From Bacteriovorax stolpii (GTDB taxonomy: Bacteria > Bdellovibrionota > Bacteriovoracia > Bacteriovoracales > Bacteriovoracaceae), in the NCBI GenBank assembly GCA_945890905.1, contig CAMDDI010000098.1, positions 1 to 11,390 of the forward strand: a stretch of DNA of 11,390 nucleotides. Direction: 5' to 3'. This document shows, piece after piece, positions 1-6,412 of this stretch. The notes under the pieces were generated by a model. It was given only the letters and a program-made list of their open reading frames with translations. It did no database searches and was not told where the DNA came from. A program made the translations under genes and the position numbers. How positions within the stretch are numbered: the first letter of the stretch is position 1; each line of letters begins with the position of its first letter.

Positions 1-414
1 ATCTTTCACTTCGTCCCATAAAGCTGCTTTCTTCAAACAATCTTCCATAATTGCATCTAATTCAGCTTTATCCTTACATCCGGCCATTCGAGGAGCGTAG
101 GTCACGTTTTCTTTGATCGTCATCGGTAGTCCCACTGGTAGTGGGGAAACCATTCCAATTCTTCTACGAAGAAAAGTCGAGTCTTCATCTTGATAAATAC
201 TCTCTCCATCCAAGAGAATCTCGCCAGTGACATTGGCGAGAGGATTAAAATCGGTCATTCGATTGAGACATCTTAAGAGTGAACTTTTACCAGAATTCGC
301 AGGACCGATAATGGCCAATACTTCATTTTGATAAACATCAAGATTGAGCTTGGTAATAACATTACGCCCACCATAGTTTATCGAAAGATCTTTAATTTCA
401 ATTTTCTTTTTCAT
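1..414 (-). CDS. pstB: Phosphate ABC transporter ATP-binding protein PstB (N-terminal 138 residues, runs off the left edge)
   Basis: This is the N-terminal part of the cytoplasmic ATPase that powers phosphate import through PstC and PstA. I translated the minus strand from the ATG at 414 and the frame stays open to base 1. It starts MKKKIEIKDLSINYGG. A Walker A motif, GPANSGKSS, lies at residues 37-45, followed by LLRCLNRM and a beta-strand region ending GEILLDG. The Q-loop region at residues 86-100 reads IGMVSPLPVGLPMTI, so proline 91 sits where most ABC ATPases, including typical PstB, have glutamine. ENVTYAPRM follows, as expected for PstB. Signature and Walker B lie outside the window. 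The start is 4 bases after the pstA stop. Its ribosome site is weak (AAGAGAAAG or GTGG inside the pstA end), so coupling to pstA translation is likely. Identity is secure from order and sequence; only the subgroup is uncertain. Confidence 0.93.
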   Translation of the reverse strand, partial: MKKKIEIKDLSINYGGRNVITKLNLDVYQNEVLAIIGPANSGKSSLLRCLNRMTDFNPLANVTGEILLDGESIYQDEDSTFLRRRIGMVSPLPVGLPMTIKENVTYAPRMAGCKDKAELDAIMEDCLKKAALWDEVKD

Positions 415-418
415 GGTC

Positions 419-1288
419 TTACCACTTTCTCTTCATTCTGAAATACGATCTCAATACAACGGCTATTGAGTTCACAGACAAAATAAGAAGAATAAGTACC
501 AGTGCCGTAGCAAAGGGATAGGCTTCAGGGACACCTACTACTTGAGTAGAGATAGTAAATAAATGCATAGAAAGAGACATACATTGATCAAAAACACTCT
601 TTGGCAGAAACGGTAAATAGAAGGCCACCCCTGTGAAGAGAATAGCAGCTGTTTCACCGGCCGATCTTCCTACAGAGAAAACTACCCCAGTTAAAATTCC
701 CGGAAGAGAGTTAGGAAGAACAATATGTCTGATAGTTTGAAGGCGGCTGGCACCCACGTTCCATGAGGCTTCGCGATAAGACTGCGGCACAGCTTTAAGT
801 GACTCAAGAGTCGAAGTAATAATCACTGGTAGATTCATAACAGCGAGGGTGAAAGAGGCGGCCAGAATACTTGTTCCCATTTTAAAGAAGAGAACAAATG
901 CTCCCAATCCAAAAAGTGCATGAACGATACTAGGAACCCCCGCAAGATTCAATATGGCCAAACGAATAAGGCGAGTAAGCTTATTATCTGCGGCATACTC
1001 TGAGAGATAAATCGCAGCAATCACTCCCAAGGGACAAGACACGATCACACTGATGATCACTAGCCAAAAGGTTCCTACGATAGTTGGAAAAATCCCTCCA
1101 GCGGTCATTCCATTCTTAGGATCTTGCAAAAGAAAATCCCAAGAGAGAGCAGGGTAACCTTTGATAAAGAGCCAAAAAATAATAATGAGCGCAGGGAGAA
1201 ATAAAAAGAAAGTAATCGTACTTAAGAGGTTTTTAAACTTCTTTTCGCGAATCTCTTTATTAATAAGGTGTATGCCTGGATGAAACAT
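419..1288 (-). CDS. pstA: Phosphate ABC transporter permease PstA
   Basis: This is the second inner-membrane permease of the high-affinity phosphate importer and forms the channel with PstC. At 289 residues it has the usual family length. A basic N-terminal tail precedes about six hydrophobic segments (roughly residues 21-43, 67-95, 111-135, 140-160, 197-222 and 257-280). The cytoplasmic EAA loop that docks on PstB is clear at about residues 171-196 (YREASWNVGASRLQTIRHIVLP). It is followed by GRSAGETAAILFTG, which is typical of PstA. The ATG is 1 base after the pstC stop, and a purine-rich GGAAGGAAG ribosome site sits inside the last codons of pstC with about 7 bases of spacing. The gene is therefore the third of the operon and probably translationally coupled. 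Nothing looks truncated. Confidence 0.95.
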   Translation of the reverse strand: MFHPGIHLINKEIREKKFKNLLSTITFFLFLPALIIIFWLFIKGYPALSWDFLLQDPKNGMTAGGIFPTIVGTFWLVIISVIVSCPLGVIAAIYLSEYAADNKLTRLIRLAILNLAGVPSIVHALFGLGAFVLFFKMGTSILAASFTLAVMNLPVIITSTLESLKAVPQSYREASWNVGASRLQTIRHIVLPNSLPGILTGVVFSVGRSAGETAAILFTGVAFYLPFLPKSVFDQCMSLSMHLFTISTQVVGVPEAYPFATALVLILLILSVNSIAVVLRSYFRMKRKW

Positions 1289-1289
1289 A

Positions 1290-2222
1290 TTATTTCTTCC
1301 TTCCGCGAATAAGGTAATCAGACGTGAGATTCACAACAAATGATAACAAGAAGAGAACAAGACCGATGGCAAAGAGTGCCTGATAGTGTTCGCCACCTTT
1401 AGGTGATTCACCTAACTCTGCTGCAATCGTAGCAGTCAAAGTACGGCCCGGCTCAAAAATGCTCTCTGGAATTTGAATTGAATGTCCTGTGGCCATGAGA
1501 ACTGCCATGGTTTCACCCAAAGCGCGACCCACTCCTAAGAGGGCTGCGGCCATCAAACCGTTTTTAGCAGCAGGAAGCAGAACTCTAGTGGCCACTTCCC
1601 ACTTGGTAGCACCCATGGCTTCGGCCGCTTCACGGTATGTTTCAGGAACTGCGCGAAGAGCATCTTCACCAACAGAAACAATCAAGGGCAAAGACATAAG
1701 GGCCAGGATCAAAGAAGCGTTTAAAATATTGAGACCAATGGGTACATCAAAAATATTAATGATCAAGGGATTGATCATCATGATGGCTATGAAACCCCAA
1801 ACCACAGAAGGGATGGCGGCCAAAAATTCAATTAAGATTTTATAAACTTCTCTCTGCCTTTGAGTGCAAAATTCTGAGATGTAGAAAGCACACGCTAGAC
1901 CCAATGGAACTGCAATGAGCATGGAGAGGATAGTCACCATTAATGTTCCTACGAGGAGAGCAAGAACTCCGTAGCGAACTTTAACTACTGAGGCAGGATA
2001 CCATTCTGTAGAAAAGAAAAATTCTTTAAAATTAAATGCACCCACAAGAAACGGAAATGATTCTTTAAGAATAAAAAAGAGAATCGCCATGACAAGAACG
2101 ATGCAGCTGAGTCCTCCGGCCTTGATGATAAACTCAATGATCTTCTCAGACATTGGTTTACTACCTTTCTTCTGCCGCCATTCCATAGAAACGTTAACGA
2201 CTTTATTCATCTTCATTTCCAT
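1290..2222 (-). CDS. pstC: Phosphate ABC transporter permease PstC
   Basis: This is the first inner-membrane permease of the phosphate importer, pairing with PstA. The reading frame gives 310 residues with about six membrane segments (roughly 37-53, 83-112, 132-152, 168-185, 222-243 and 281-301). The EAA loop is at about residues 196-221 (YREAAEAMGATKWEVATRVLLP), followed by GRALGETMAVLMATG, a PstC hallmark. The start is not certain. The ATG at 2222 lies 2 bases after the pstS stop with AAGG nearby, and in-frame ATGs follow at residues 3 and 5. A shorter protein could start at Met24 (base 2153), which has AAAGG about 10 bases upstream and gives MSEKIIEF, a natural-looking PstC N-terminus. I keep the long form because operon spacing favours it. 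Function is not affected by the choice. Confidence 0.94.
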   Translation of the reverse strand: MEMKMNKVVNVSMEWRQKKGSKPMSEKIIEFIIKAGGLSCIVLVMAILFFILKESFPFLVGAFNFKEFFFSTEWYPASVVKVRYGVLALLVGTLMVTILSMLIAVPLGLACAFYISEFCTQRQREVYKILIEFLAAIPSVVWGFIAIMMINPLIINIFDVPIGLNILNASLILALMSLPLIVSVGEDALRAVPETYREAAEAMGATKWEVATRVLLPAAKNGLMAAALLGVGRALGETMAVLMATGHSIQIPESIFEPGRTLTATIAAELGESPKGGEHYQALFAIGLVLFLLSFVVNLTSDYLIRGRKK

Positions 2223-2224
2223 AT

Positions 2225-3082
2225 CTACCTTTTCGGTGCAGGAACATATCCTGCCTTGATAGTAATCTCACGGGCGATATCACTTTGAGTCCATTCCATA
2301 TAGGCCTGAACCTCTGCTGAAGGTACACCTGAGGTGTACATATATAGTTCTCTAGAAATCGGATAACTTTTTTTAATCGCAGTATCAATAGTTGGCATTA
2401 CACATTCCGCGTCCGCTGTTTTTTGAATGCACACAGCTCTCACATGAGGATTTAAGTAACCCATGCCTGAGTACCCAATGGCACACGGAGTTTTCTCAAC
2501 CAAGTCAATGGATTCTCTCGAACCGTTAAGATCCATGGAGCCTAATTTTAAATCTCTTTTTTTGCCTAAAATGGCTTCACGGAAATACTGGTAAGTGCCA
2601 GAGTTAGACTGACGGGAAACACGGATAATTTTATTGTCCTTGCAACCTGGAACCACTGTGCCGCGGACATCACTCCAGTGAACACATTTTCCACCCTCAC
2701 CATAGATGCAGGCCACTTCTTCCAGAGTCATGCCTTGAAGTGGATTTTTGGGATGAACAAACACGGCCAGTGCATCCATACCTACAATAAATTCATTAAT
2801 TTCTTTACCGTTATTATTTTTAGCTTCGAGACGCTCTTCTTCTTTCATAGCACGTGATGAATTGGCGATATCAACTGTTCCATTAATCAAGGCCGCAATT
2901 CCTGTTCCTGATCCACCTCCAGAAACTGCAATCGCTACCCCAGGCTTAATATCTTTGTAAGCTTCTGCCCAAGCTTGCGCTAAGTTTACAAGTGTATCTG
3001 AGCCTTTGTTTTGAACCAAAAGAACATTGTCTTTTTTGGTACAACCCACCACTATAAAAAGCATGATTATCAGAGCACGCAT
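2225..3082 (-). CDS. pstS: Phosphate-binding lipoprotein PstS
   Basis: This is the extracytoplasmic phosphate receptor that delivers substrate to PstCA. The 285-residue product starts with a short hydrophobic signal (MRALIIMLFIVVGC) whose lipobox VVGC puts the lipidated cysteine at residue 14, so the mature protein is membrane-anchored and not freely soluble as in E. coli. Phosphate-site motifs are visible: GSDT at 27-30, SGGGSGTG at 54-61, and R157 with SGT at 161-163, the same R-x3-SGT spacing as the known PstS site. Six further cysteines (125, 133, 147, 200, 218 and 227) are unusual for PstS and may form disulfides. The ATG at 3082 has a good AAGGAAG ribosome site about 4 bases upstream. 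It is the first gene of the pst operon, and expression is expected to rise in low phosphate. Confidence 0.94.
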   Translation of the reverse strand: MRALIIMLFIVVGCTKKDNVLLVQNKGSDTLVNLAQAWAEAYKDIKPGVAIAVSGGGSGTGIAALINGTVDIANSSRAMKEEERLEAKNNNGKEINEFIVGMDALAVFVHPKNPLQGMTLEEVACIYGEGGKCVHWSDVRGTVVPGCKDNKIIRVSRQSNSGTYQYFREAILGKKRDLKLGSMDLNGSRESIDLVEKTPCAIGYSGMGYLNPHVRAVCIQKTADAECVMPTIDTAIKKSYPISRELYMYTSGVPSAEVQAYMEWTQSDIAREITIKAGYVPAPKR

Positions 3083-3213
3083 GAGACTTCCTTATTTGGC
3101 TGCATCATAGCGAATTTGCGGGTGTTTTTTTAGGGGGCGACATATTCTTAACCTAGTCCTAACAAATGTAGGTTTTAGTTACTGATCCCAAATTTTTAAG
3201 TATGGAATATTAG
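3083..3213. promoter_or_regulatory. Divergent intergenic region between pstS and the TSUP gene; possible phosphate-response box
   Basis: This 131-base gap must hold the pst promoter and probably that of the TSUP gene. Toward pstS, TATGAT (minus strand, bases 3109-3104) is a good -10 hexamer, but the position 17 bases upstream reads TAAAAA, a poor -35. That fits a promoter needing an activator. Upstream of it, at 3148-3164 on the plus strand, TTAACC and CTAACA repeat with an 11-base period, resembling direct-repeat sites of PhoB/PhoP-type regulators. The box is further from the -10 than is usual. No strong promoter is visible toward the TSUP gene, whose ribosome site is only a weak GGA 7 bases before its ATG. 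The function is inferred from position and these short matches. Confidence 0.35.
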
Positions 3214-3987
3214 ATGTTTAGCACCGACCTCGTCGTGCTTTGTTTGGCCTGTTTTACTGCAGGATTTGTGGACTCTATCGTTGGAGGTGGGGGTCTTATT
3301 CAACTCCCTGCGCTAATCATGTGTCTGCCTGGGCATGCTCTCCTTACTGTTTTGGGTACCAATAAGATGATTTCCATTACCGGAAATTCAATTTCTGCTT
3401 ACCGTTTTTCAAAACACATTCCTTTTATTTTCAAGATTATTTTTCCCACCGCAGTTGCTGCATTTATTTTTTCAGTATTTGGGGCCTGGGTAGTTTCAAT
3501 TGTGAGTAATGAAATTTTAAAACCAGTTTTTATGGTTTTGCTATTTGTGATTTTCCTCATCACACTTAAAAATAAAAATTTTGGTTTAATCGATCATCAG
3601 GAAATTAAAGTTGTGCCCGTTTGGAAACTTTTAACCATTGGTGCCTTGATTGGATTCTACGATGGTTTTTTTGGTCCAGGCACCGGGAGTCTTCTTATTA
3701 TTGCCTTTGTGGGAATACTTAACATGACTTTTGTGCAAGGTTCGGCTTACGCAAAAATAATTAATTTTGTTACTAACATTGCCGCCATTAGCTTTTTTAT
3801 TTTTAAAGGAGCATTCCTTATTGATTACGTCATTCCCTTGATGTTTTTCAATATGGCAGGAGCCTTTTTGGGAGTGAGATTTGCTCTCTTGAGAGGCAAT
3901 GTATTTGTACGTGGATTGCTAAGAGTTGTAATCTTTTTCACCATTCTTAAATTGGGTTTTGATGTTTTAAAGCAGTACCTTATTTAG
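3214..3987 (+). CDS. TSUP family (TauE/SafE, YfcA-like) membrane transporter
   Basis: This is an integral inner-membrane protein of the TSUP family, whose members move small anions such as sulfite, sulfoacetate or other organosulfur compounds, often outward. The 257 residues form about 7-8 hydrophobic segments. The two internal family repeats show their conserved signatures: AGFVDSIVGGGGLIQLPAL at residues 16-34 and GFYDGFFGPGTGSLL at 147-161, with NFVTNIAAISFFIF at 184-197. The GFYDGFFGPGTGS form resembles the YfcA branch, whose substrate is poorly known. The ATG at 3214 is the only start leaving the first helix intact, although its ribosome site is weak. It is divergent from pstS and overlaps the end of hpd by 4 bases. 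Substrate cannot be read from the sequence. Confidence 0.88.
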   Translation: MFSTDLVVLCLACFTAGFVDSIVGGGGLIQLPALIMCLPGHALLTVLGTNKMISITGNSISAYRFSKHIPFIFKIIFPTAVAAFIFSVFGAWVVSIVSNEILKPVFMVLLFVIFLITLKNKNFGLIDHQEIKVVPVWKLLTIGALIGFYDGFFGPGTGSLLIIAFVGILNMTFVQGSAYAKIINFVTNIAAISFFIFKGAFLIDYVIPLMFFNMAGAFLGVRFALLRGNVFVRGLLRVVIFFTILKLGFDVLKQYLI

Positions 3988-5039
3988 AGATACCCACGCT
4001 TCACCTGATCTCTCTCAATGGCATCAAACAAGGCCTGGAAATTTCCATTTCCAAATCCCCAGTGATTCTTTCGCTGAATATACTCAAAGAAAACTGGCCC
4101 GATATAAGTTTCAGAAAAAATCTGCAATAAATATCCATCAGGATCGCCATCTGCTAAAAGTTTCAGTTCTTCGAGAACGAAGAGATCTTCGGTAATTTTA
4201 AAGGGACGTTGAGGTAGGGCCTCATAATAAGTAGAAGGAACATCTAAGAATTTCAACTTTCTCGCTCTCAAATCTCCCACTGTCGAAATTATATCTGGAG
4301 TCATTAAAGCAATATGCTGAACTCCGGGACCTTTATGCATATCTAGAAATTCTTGAATTTGAGATTTTCCATTTTCTTTTTCTGGCTCGTTGATAGGAAT
4401 GATGATGGAATTATCTGCAAGTTGTACGACTTTAGAATTTAATCCAGTGAGAGATCCTTTGATATCAAAGTATCTTGTTTCAATAAAACCATAGGTGCGT
4501 TTATAAAATTCAACCCAATGCTCCATCTCACCCTTGGGTACATTGTTAGTGAGGTGGTCAATTCTCGAGACTCTTGTTTTAAGAGGCATGGCCTTTGGAT
4601 CGTTATCTAAATTTTTAAATCCAGGACGAAATTCTTCGGTTGGTCGCTCTACAAATTCATTGATTACATCTCCAAAACCTTGGATTGATGCGGTCTTGGT
4701 TTTTCCCAGTGGACCTTCTTGAATTTTTAAATCGTGCACAAGTTTGGCGCCATTTCTTAAGGTCACCTCAAGAGCTCTTTCCACACTCTCAACTTGAAAA
4801 CTTATTTTGCTGACACCTTCGCCATGCGCTTTAAAATACTTGCGAGACAAATCATTCTCGTTAGTGGATGCATTTACTAGAAAACGCACCTGACCCTGGG
4901 TAAAAAGCTTCTGTTCATGACTCTCTGCCGTTTGGATAAAACCCATGGTAGAAAAAAGATTAACTGTAGGTGAAGATAGAGTGTTAACAGTAAATTCTAA
5001 ATGATCTATATTCTTTAAGCCTGCAGGGTTTTGCGACAT
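3984..5039 (-). CDS. hpd: 4-hydroxyphenylpyruvate dioxygenase
   Basis: This cytoplasmic Fe(II) enzyme converts 4-hydroxyphenylpyruvate to homogentisate with O2 and CO2 release, the second step of tyrosine breakdown. At 351 residues it has the normal bacterial length with two vicinal-oxygen-chelate domains (about 10-135 and 157-335). The three iron ligands are visible: His162 (IDHLTNNV), His242 (GVQHIALMTPDI) and Glu319 (GPVFFEYIQR). Substrate-site residues also stand out: PINEP at 215-219, SQIQEFL at 226-232 and LLQIF at 304-308. The C-terminal GFGNGNFQALFDAIERDQ matches HPPD, and its retained Phe argues against hydroxymandelate synthase. The ATG at 5039 has AGAGGA about 7 bases upstream. The gene appears to stand alone; no homogentisate dioxygenase (hmgA) lies beside it. 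Its stop overlaps that of the convergent TSUP gene. Confidence 0.95.
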   Translation of the reverse strand: MSQNPAGLKNIDHLEFTVNTLSSPTVNLFSTMGFIQTAESHEQKLFTQGQVRFLVNASTNENDLSRKYFKAHGEGVSKISFQVESVERALEVTLRNGAKLVHDLKIQEGPLGKTKTASIQGFGDVINEFVERPTEEFRPGFKNLDNDPKAMPLKTRVSRIDHLTNNVPKGEMEHWVEFYKRTYGFIETRYFDIKGSLTGLNSKVVQLADNSIIIPINEPEKENGKSQIQEFLDMHKGPGVQHIALMTPDIISTVGDLRARKLKFLDVPSTYYEALPQRPFKITEDLFVLEELKLLADGDPDGYLLQIFSETYIGPVFFEYIQRKNHWGFGNGNFQALFDAIERDQVKRGYL

Positions 5040-5069
5040 TTTGTTTTCCTCTGTTTTTCATATGCATTT

Positions 5070-5098
5070 ATCTTTCAACGAACGCTCTCGATTGTCAA
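5070..5098 (-). promoter_or_regulatory. Possible hpd promoter
   Basis: On the minus strand a perfect -35 hexamer TTGACA (bases 5098-5093) is followed after 17 bases by AAAGAT (5075-5070), a weak -10 with 3 of 6 consensus matches. An initiation point would lie about 20-25 bases before the hpd start. The match is suggestive only. The -35 lies just upstream of the ribosome site of the divergent peroxiredoxin gene, so the two genes share this short 74-base gap. Confidence 0.35.
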
Positions 5099-5101
5099 AA
5101 T

Positions 5102-5116
5102 AAGGAGGCCCATGTG
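5102..5116 (+). promoter_or_regulatory. Strong ribosome site deciding a GTG start (peroxiredoxin)
   Basis: AAGGAGG at 5102-5108 is close to a perfect Shine-Dalgarno sequence. Five bases later GTG (5114-5116) opens the peroxiredoxin frame. An ATG at 5112-5114 shares its last base with that GTG but is in another frame and reaches TAA at 5124-5126. The ribosome site would be only 3 bases from that ATG, so GTG is the better-spaced choice. Confidence 0.7.
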
Positions 5117-5827
5117 GTCAATTTAATCATCGGCTTTTTATTACTATTAAGTTTTTCTCATGCAGCTAGCGAAGGAGCAAGTTCCACTCTTGGTGAAGCT
5201 CTATCTCAGAAGAAAAAAACATTTACTCAGAAAATGCCCAAGGAAGTTTCTGCACTTTATGAAGCTAATATTAAAGAACTCAAGGAGTCCGGTCTTGATA
5301 AGCAATCTTTAAAAGTTGGGGATAAAGCTCCTGAAGTTCAAGTAAATCTTGGTGGAGAAAAACATCCTCTAAGTCACATCTACGCAGCCGGTCCTGTAGT
5401 GATAAAATTTTACCGTGGGGGATGGTGTCCCTATTGTATGACTGAACTGAAACACTATCAGGCAATGTTCCCAGAGTTCAAAAAAGCTGGAGCTCAAATT
5501 CTTGCTATCGCTCCAGATACTGCTGCTGAAATTACTAAAACGCGAACGACTCATGCTCTTAGTTATGACGTTGTAAGTGATGAAGGTCACGCCATCGCTA
5601 AGAAATTTGGCCTTGTATACAAACTTGATCAAAAAGTTGTCGATCAGTTGAAAAAAAATGGTATCGATCTTTCTATTTATCAAGGTAACAACAACAATGA
5701 ACTCGCCATTCCAGGAACTTTTGTTGTAGGCAAAGATGGGAAGATTGCCTTTGCTTACGTTGATGCTGATTACCGAGTAAGAGCAGAGCCCGCACAAGTT
5801 TTAAAAGTCGTGAAGGCCCTCAAATAA
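5114..5827 (+). CDS. Predicted periplasmic peroxiredoxin (AhpC/TSA, thioredoxin fold) with CPYC motif
   Basis: This is a thiol-dependent peroxide reductase-like protein of 237 residues. Residues 1-17 form a Sec signal peptide (hydrophobic VNLIIGFLLLLSF, then SHA before AS), which implies export. A charged linker precedes a thioredoxin fold from about residue 68 (VGDKAPEVQV). The active-site segment FYRGGWCPYCMTEL puts Cys105 and Cys108 in a CxxC arrangement, as in the RGGWCPYC branch of the AhpC/TSA family. Pro200 in AIPGTFVV is the expected cis-proline. The start is GTG: AAGGAGG at 5102-5108 sits 5 bases upstream, while the overlapping ATG at 5112 is out of frame and stops after four residues. 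It is divergent from hpd and ends 1 base before the NYN gene on the other strand. Likely role: envelope peroxide defence; the reductant is unknown. Confidence 0.88.
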   Translation: MVNLIIGFLLLLSFSHAASEGASSTLGEALSQKKKTFTQKMPKEVSALYEANIKELKESGLDKQSLKVGDKAPEVQVNLGGEKHPLSHIYAAGPVVIKFYRGGWCPYCMTELKHYQAMFPEFKKAGAQILAIAPDTAAEITKTRTTHALSYDVVSDEGHAIAKKFGLVYKLDQKVVDQLKKNGIDLSIYQGNNNNELAIPGTFVVGKDGKIAFAYVDADYRVRAEPAQVLKVVKALK

Positions 5828-5828
5828 T

Positions 5829-6338
5829 TTAACGTCTGGTTTTCTTTTTCACTTGTCCTTGGTTAAGGGAGAAACAATCTTCCTTAACCACTGGATGAAA
5901 ATAATCTGCTTCTTCCCGCAAAACTTCTGCCGTAGTTGATTCTACCGCGCAAATTTCCACTCGCACCCCTTCTGACTTCAAATGCCGAACAAGTTCCACA
6001 TAATCTGAATCCCCTGAAAGAATGATAATGGCGTCAACTTTGCTGGCCAATTGAGTCGCATTAATACTCAAAGGAATGTCTGCGGACTTATGGCAGGGTC
6101 TGACTGATCCGTGATACTTTGCGTGCAAGCGTTCGGCTAATTTTGAAGAAATATTCTTTCCTTCACGAAAATAAATTAATCTGTTGAGGCCGCGACCACT
6201 CAAAAGTCTTGGAATCAGGACATCAAAATTGATCATGATGTTCTGACTGCGATGCTCAGACTCAAGGGAGCGTTCGATATTGTTTCCGTCCACTAAAATA
6301 GCAACAGATTGAGAAATGAGAATATGAGGTTCTTCCAT
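5829..6338 (-). CDS. NYN domain (LabA/DUF88-like, PIN-fold) predicted RNase
   Basis: This is a small cytoplasmic protein of the NYN family, PIN-like metal-dependent ribonucleases often linked to RNA turnover; the exact substrate is not known. With the start chosen here it has 169 residues. The conserved acidic residues are visible: Asp17 in VAILVDGNN, Asp87 in KSADIPLSINA, and Asp110 and Asp112 in ILSGDSDYVELVRHLKSEG. The C-terminus is basic (KKKTRR). I place the start at the ATG at 6338 because AAGGA lies 8 bases upstream and the NYN core begins soon after. Upstream in-frame starts (ATG at 6365, TTG at 6413) lack a ribosome site and would add a non-family leader. The gene is divergent from the oxidoreductase operon and ends 1 base from the peroxiredoxin stop, with no terminator between them. 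Confidence 0.87.
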   Translation of the reverse strand: MEEPHILISQSVAILVDGNNIERSLESEHRSQNIMINFDVLIPRLLSGRGLNRLIYFREGKNISSKLAERLHAKYHGSVRPCHKSADIPLSINATQLASKVDAIIILSGDSDYVELVRHLKSEGVRVEICAVESTTAEVLREEADYFHPVVKEDCFSLNQGQVKKKTRR

Positions 6339-6357
6339 AGTAAATATCCTTAGTGAT

Positions 6358-6410
6358 TTGCTCATGCGAGCGAGGCGAGGTATAACTTTATGCACACCTT
6401 TGGAAGAAAA
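6358..6410 (+). promoter_or_regulatory. Candidate promoter and ribosome site of the oxidoreductase operon
   Basis: TATAAC at 6381-6386 matches five of six -10 positions. TTGCTC at 6358-6363, 17 bases upstream, matches only the TTG of a -35. Transcription would start near 6393, giving a leader of about 20 bases. GGAAG at 6402-6406 is the ribosome site, about 6 bases before the ATG at 6413. The stretch at 6366-6380 has repeated GCGAG units whose meaning is unclear. The divergent NYN gene must be expressed from the same 74-base gap. Confidence 0.4.
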
Positions 6411-6412
6411 CA

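Noticed and set aside
1489..1845. Plus-strand open frame of 118 codons inside pstC
   Set aside because: It lies antisense to a well-conserved permease, its product is a low-complexity Ala/Arg/Lys-rich string with no family motif, and no ribosome site supports it.
3083..3213. E. coli-type Pho box (CTGTCAT repeats) upstream of pstS
   Set aside because: No good match to that consensus on either strand; only a looser TTAACA-like repeat is present and is reported separately.
3984..5039. Hydroxymandelate synthase as an alternative to hpd
   Set aside because: The C-terminal GFGNGNF segment with its phenylalanine, and the general sequence, match HPPD; no glycopeptide biosynthesis genes are nearby.
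5369..5797. Minus-strand open frame of 142 codons opposite the peroxiredoxin
   Set aside because: It is a shadow of a conserved thioredoxin-fold gene; the product is Ser/Asn/Phe-rich with no recognisable domain.
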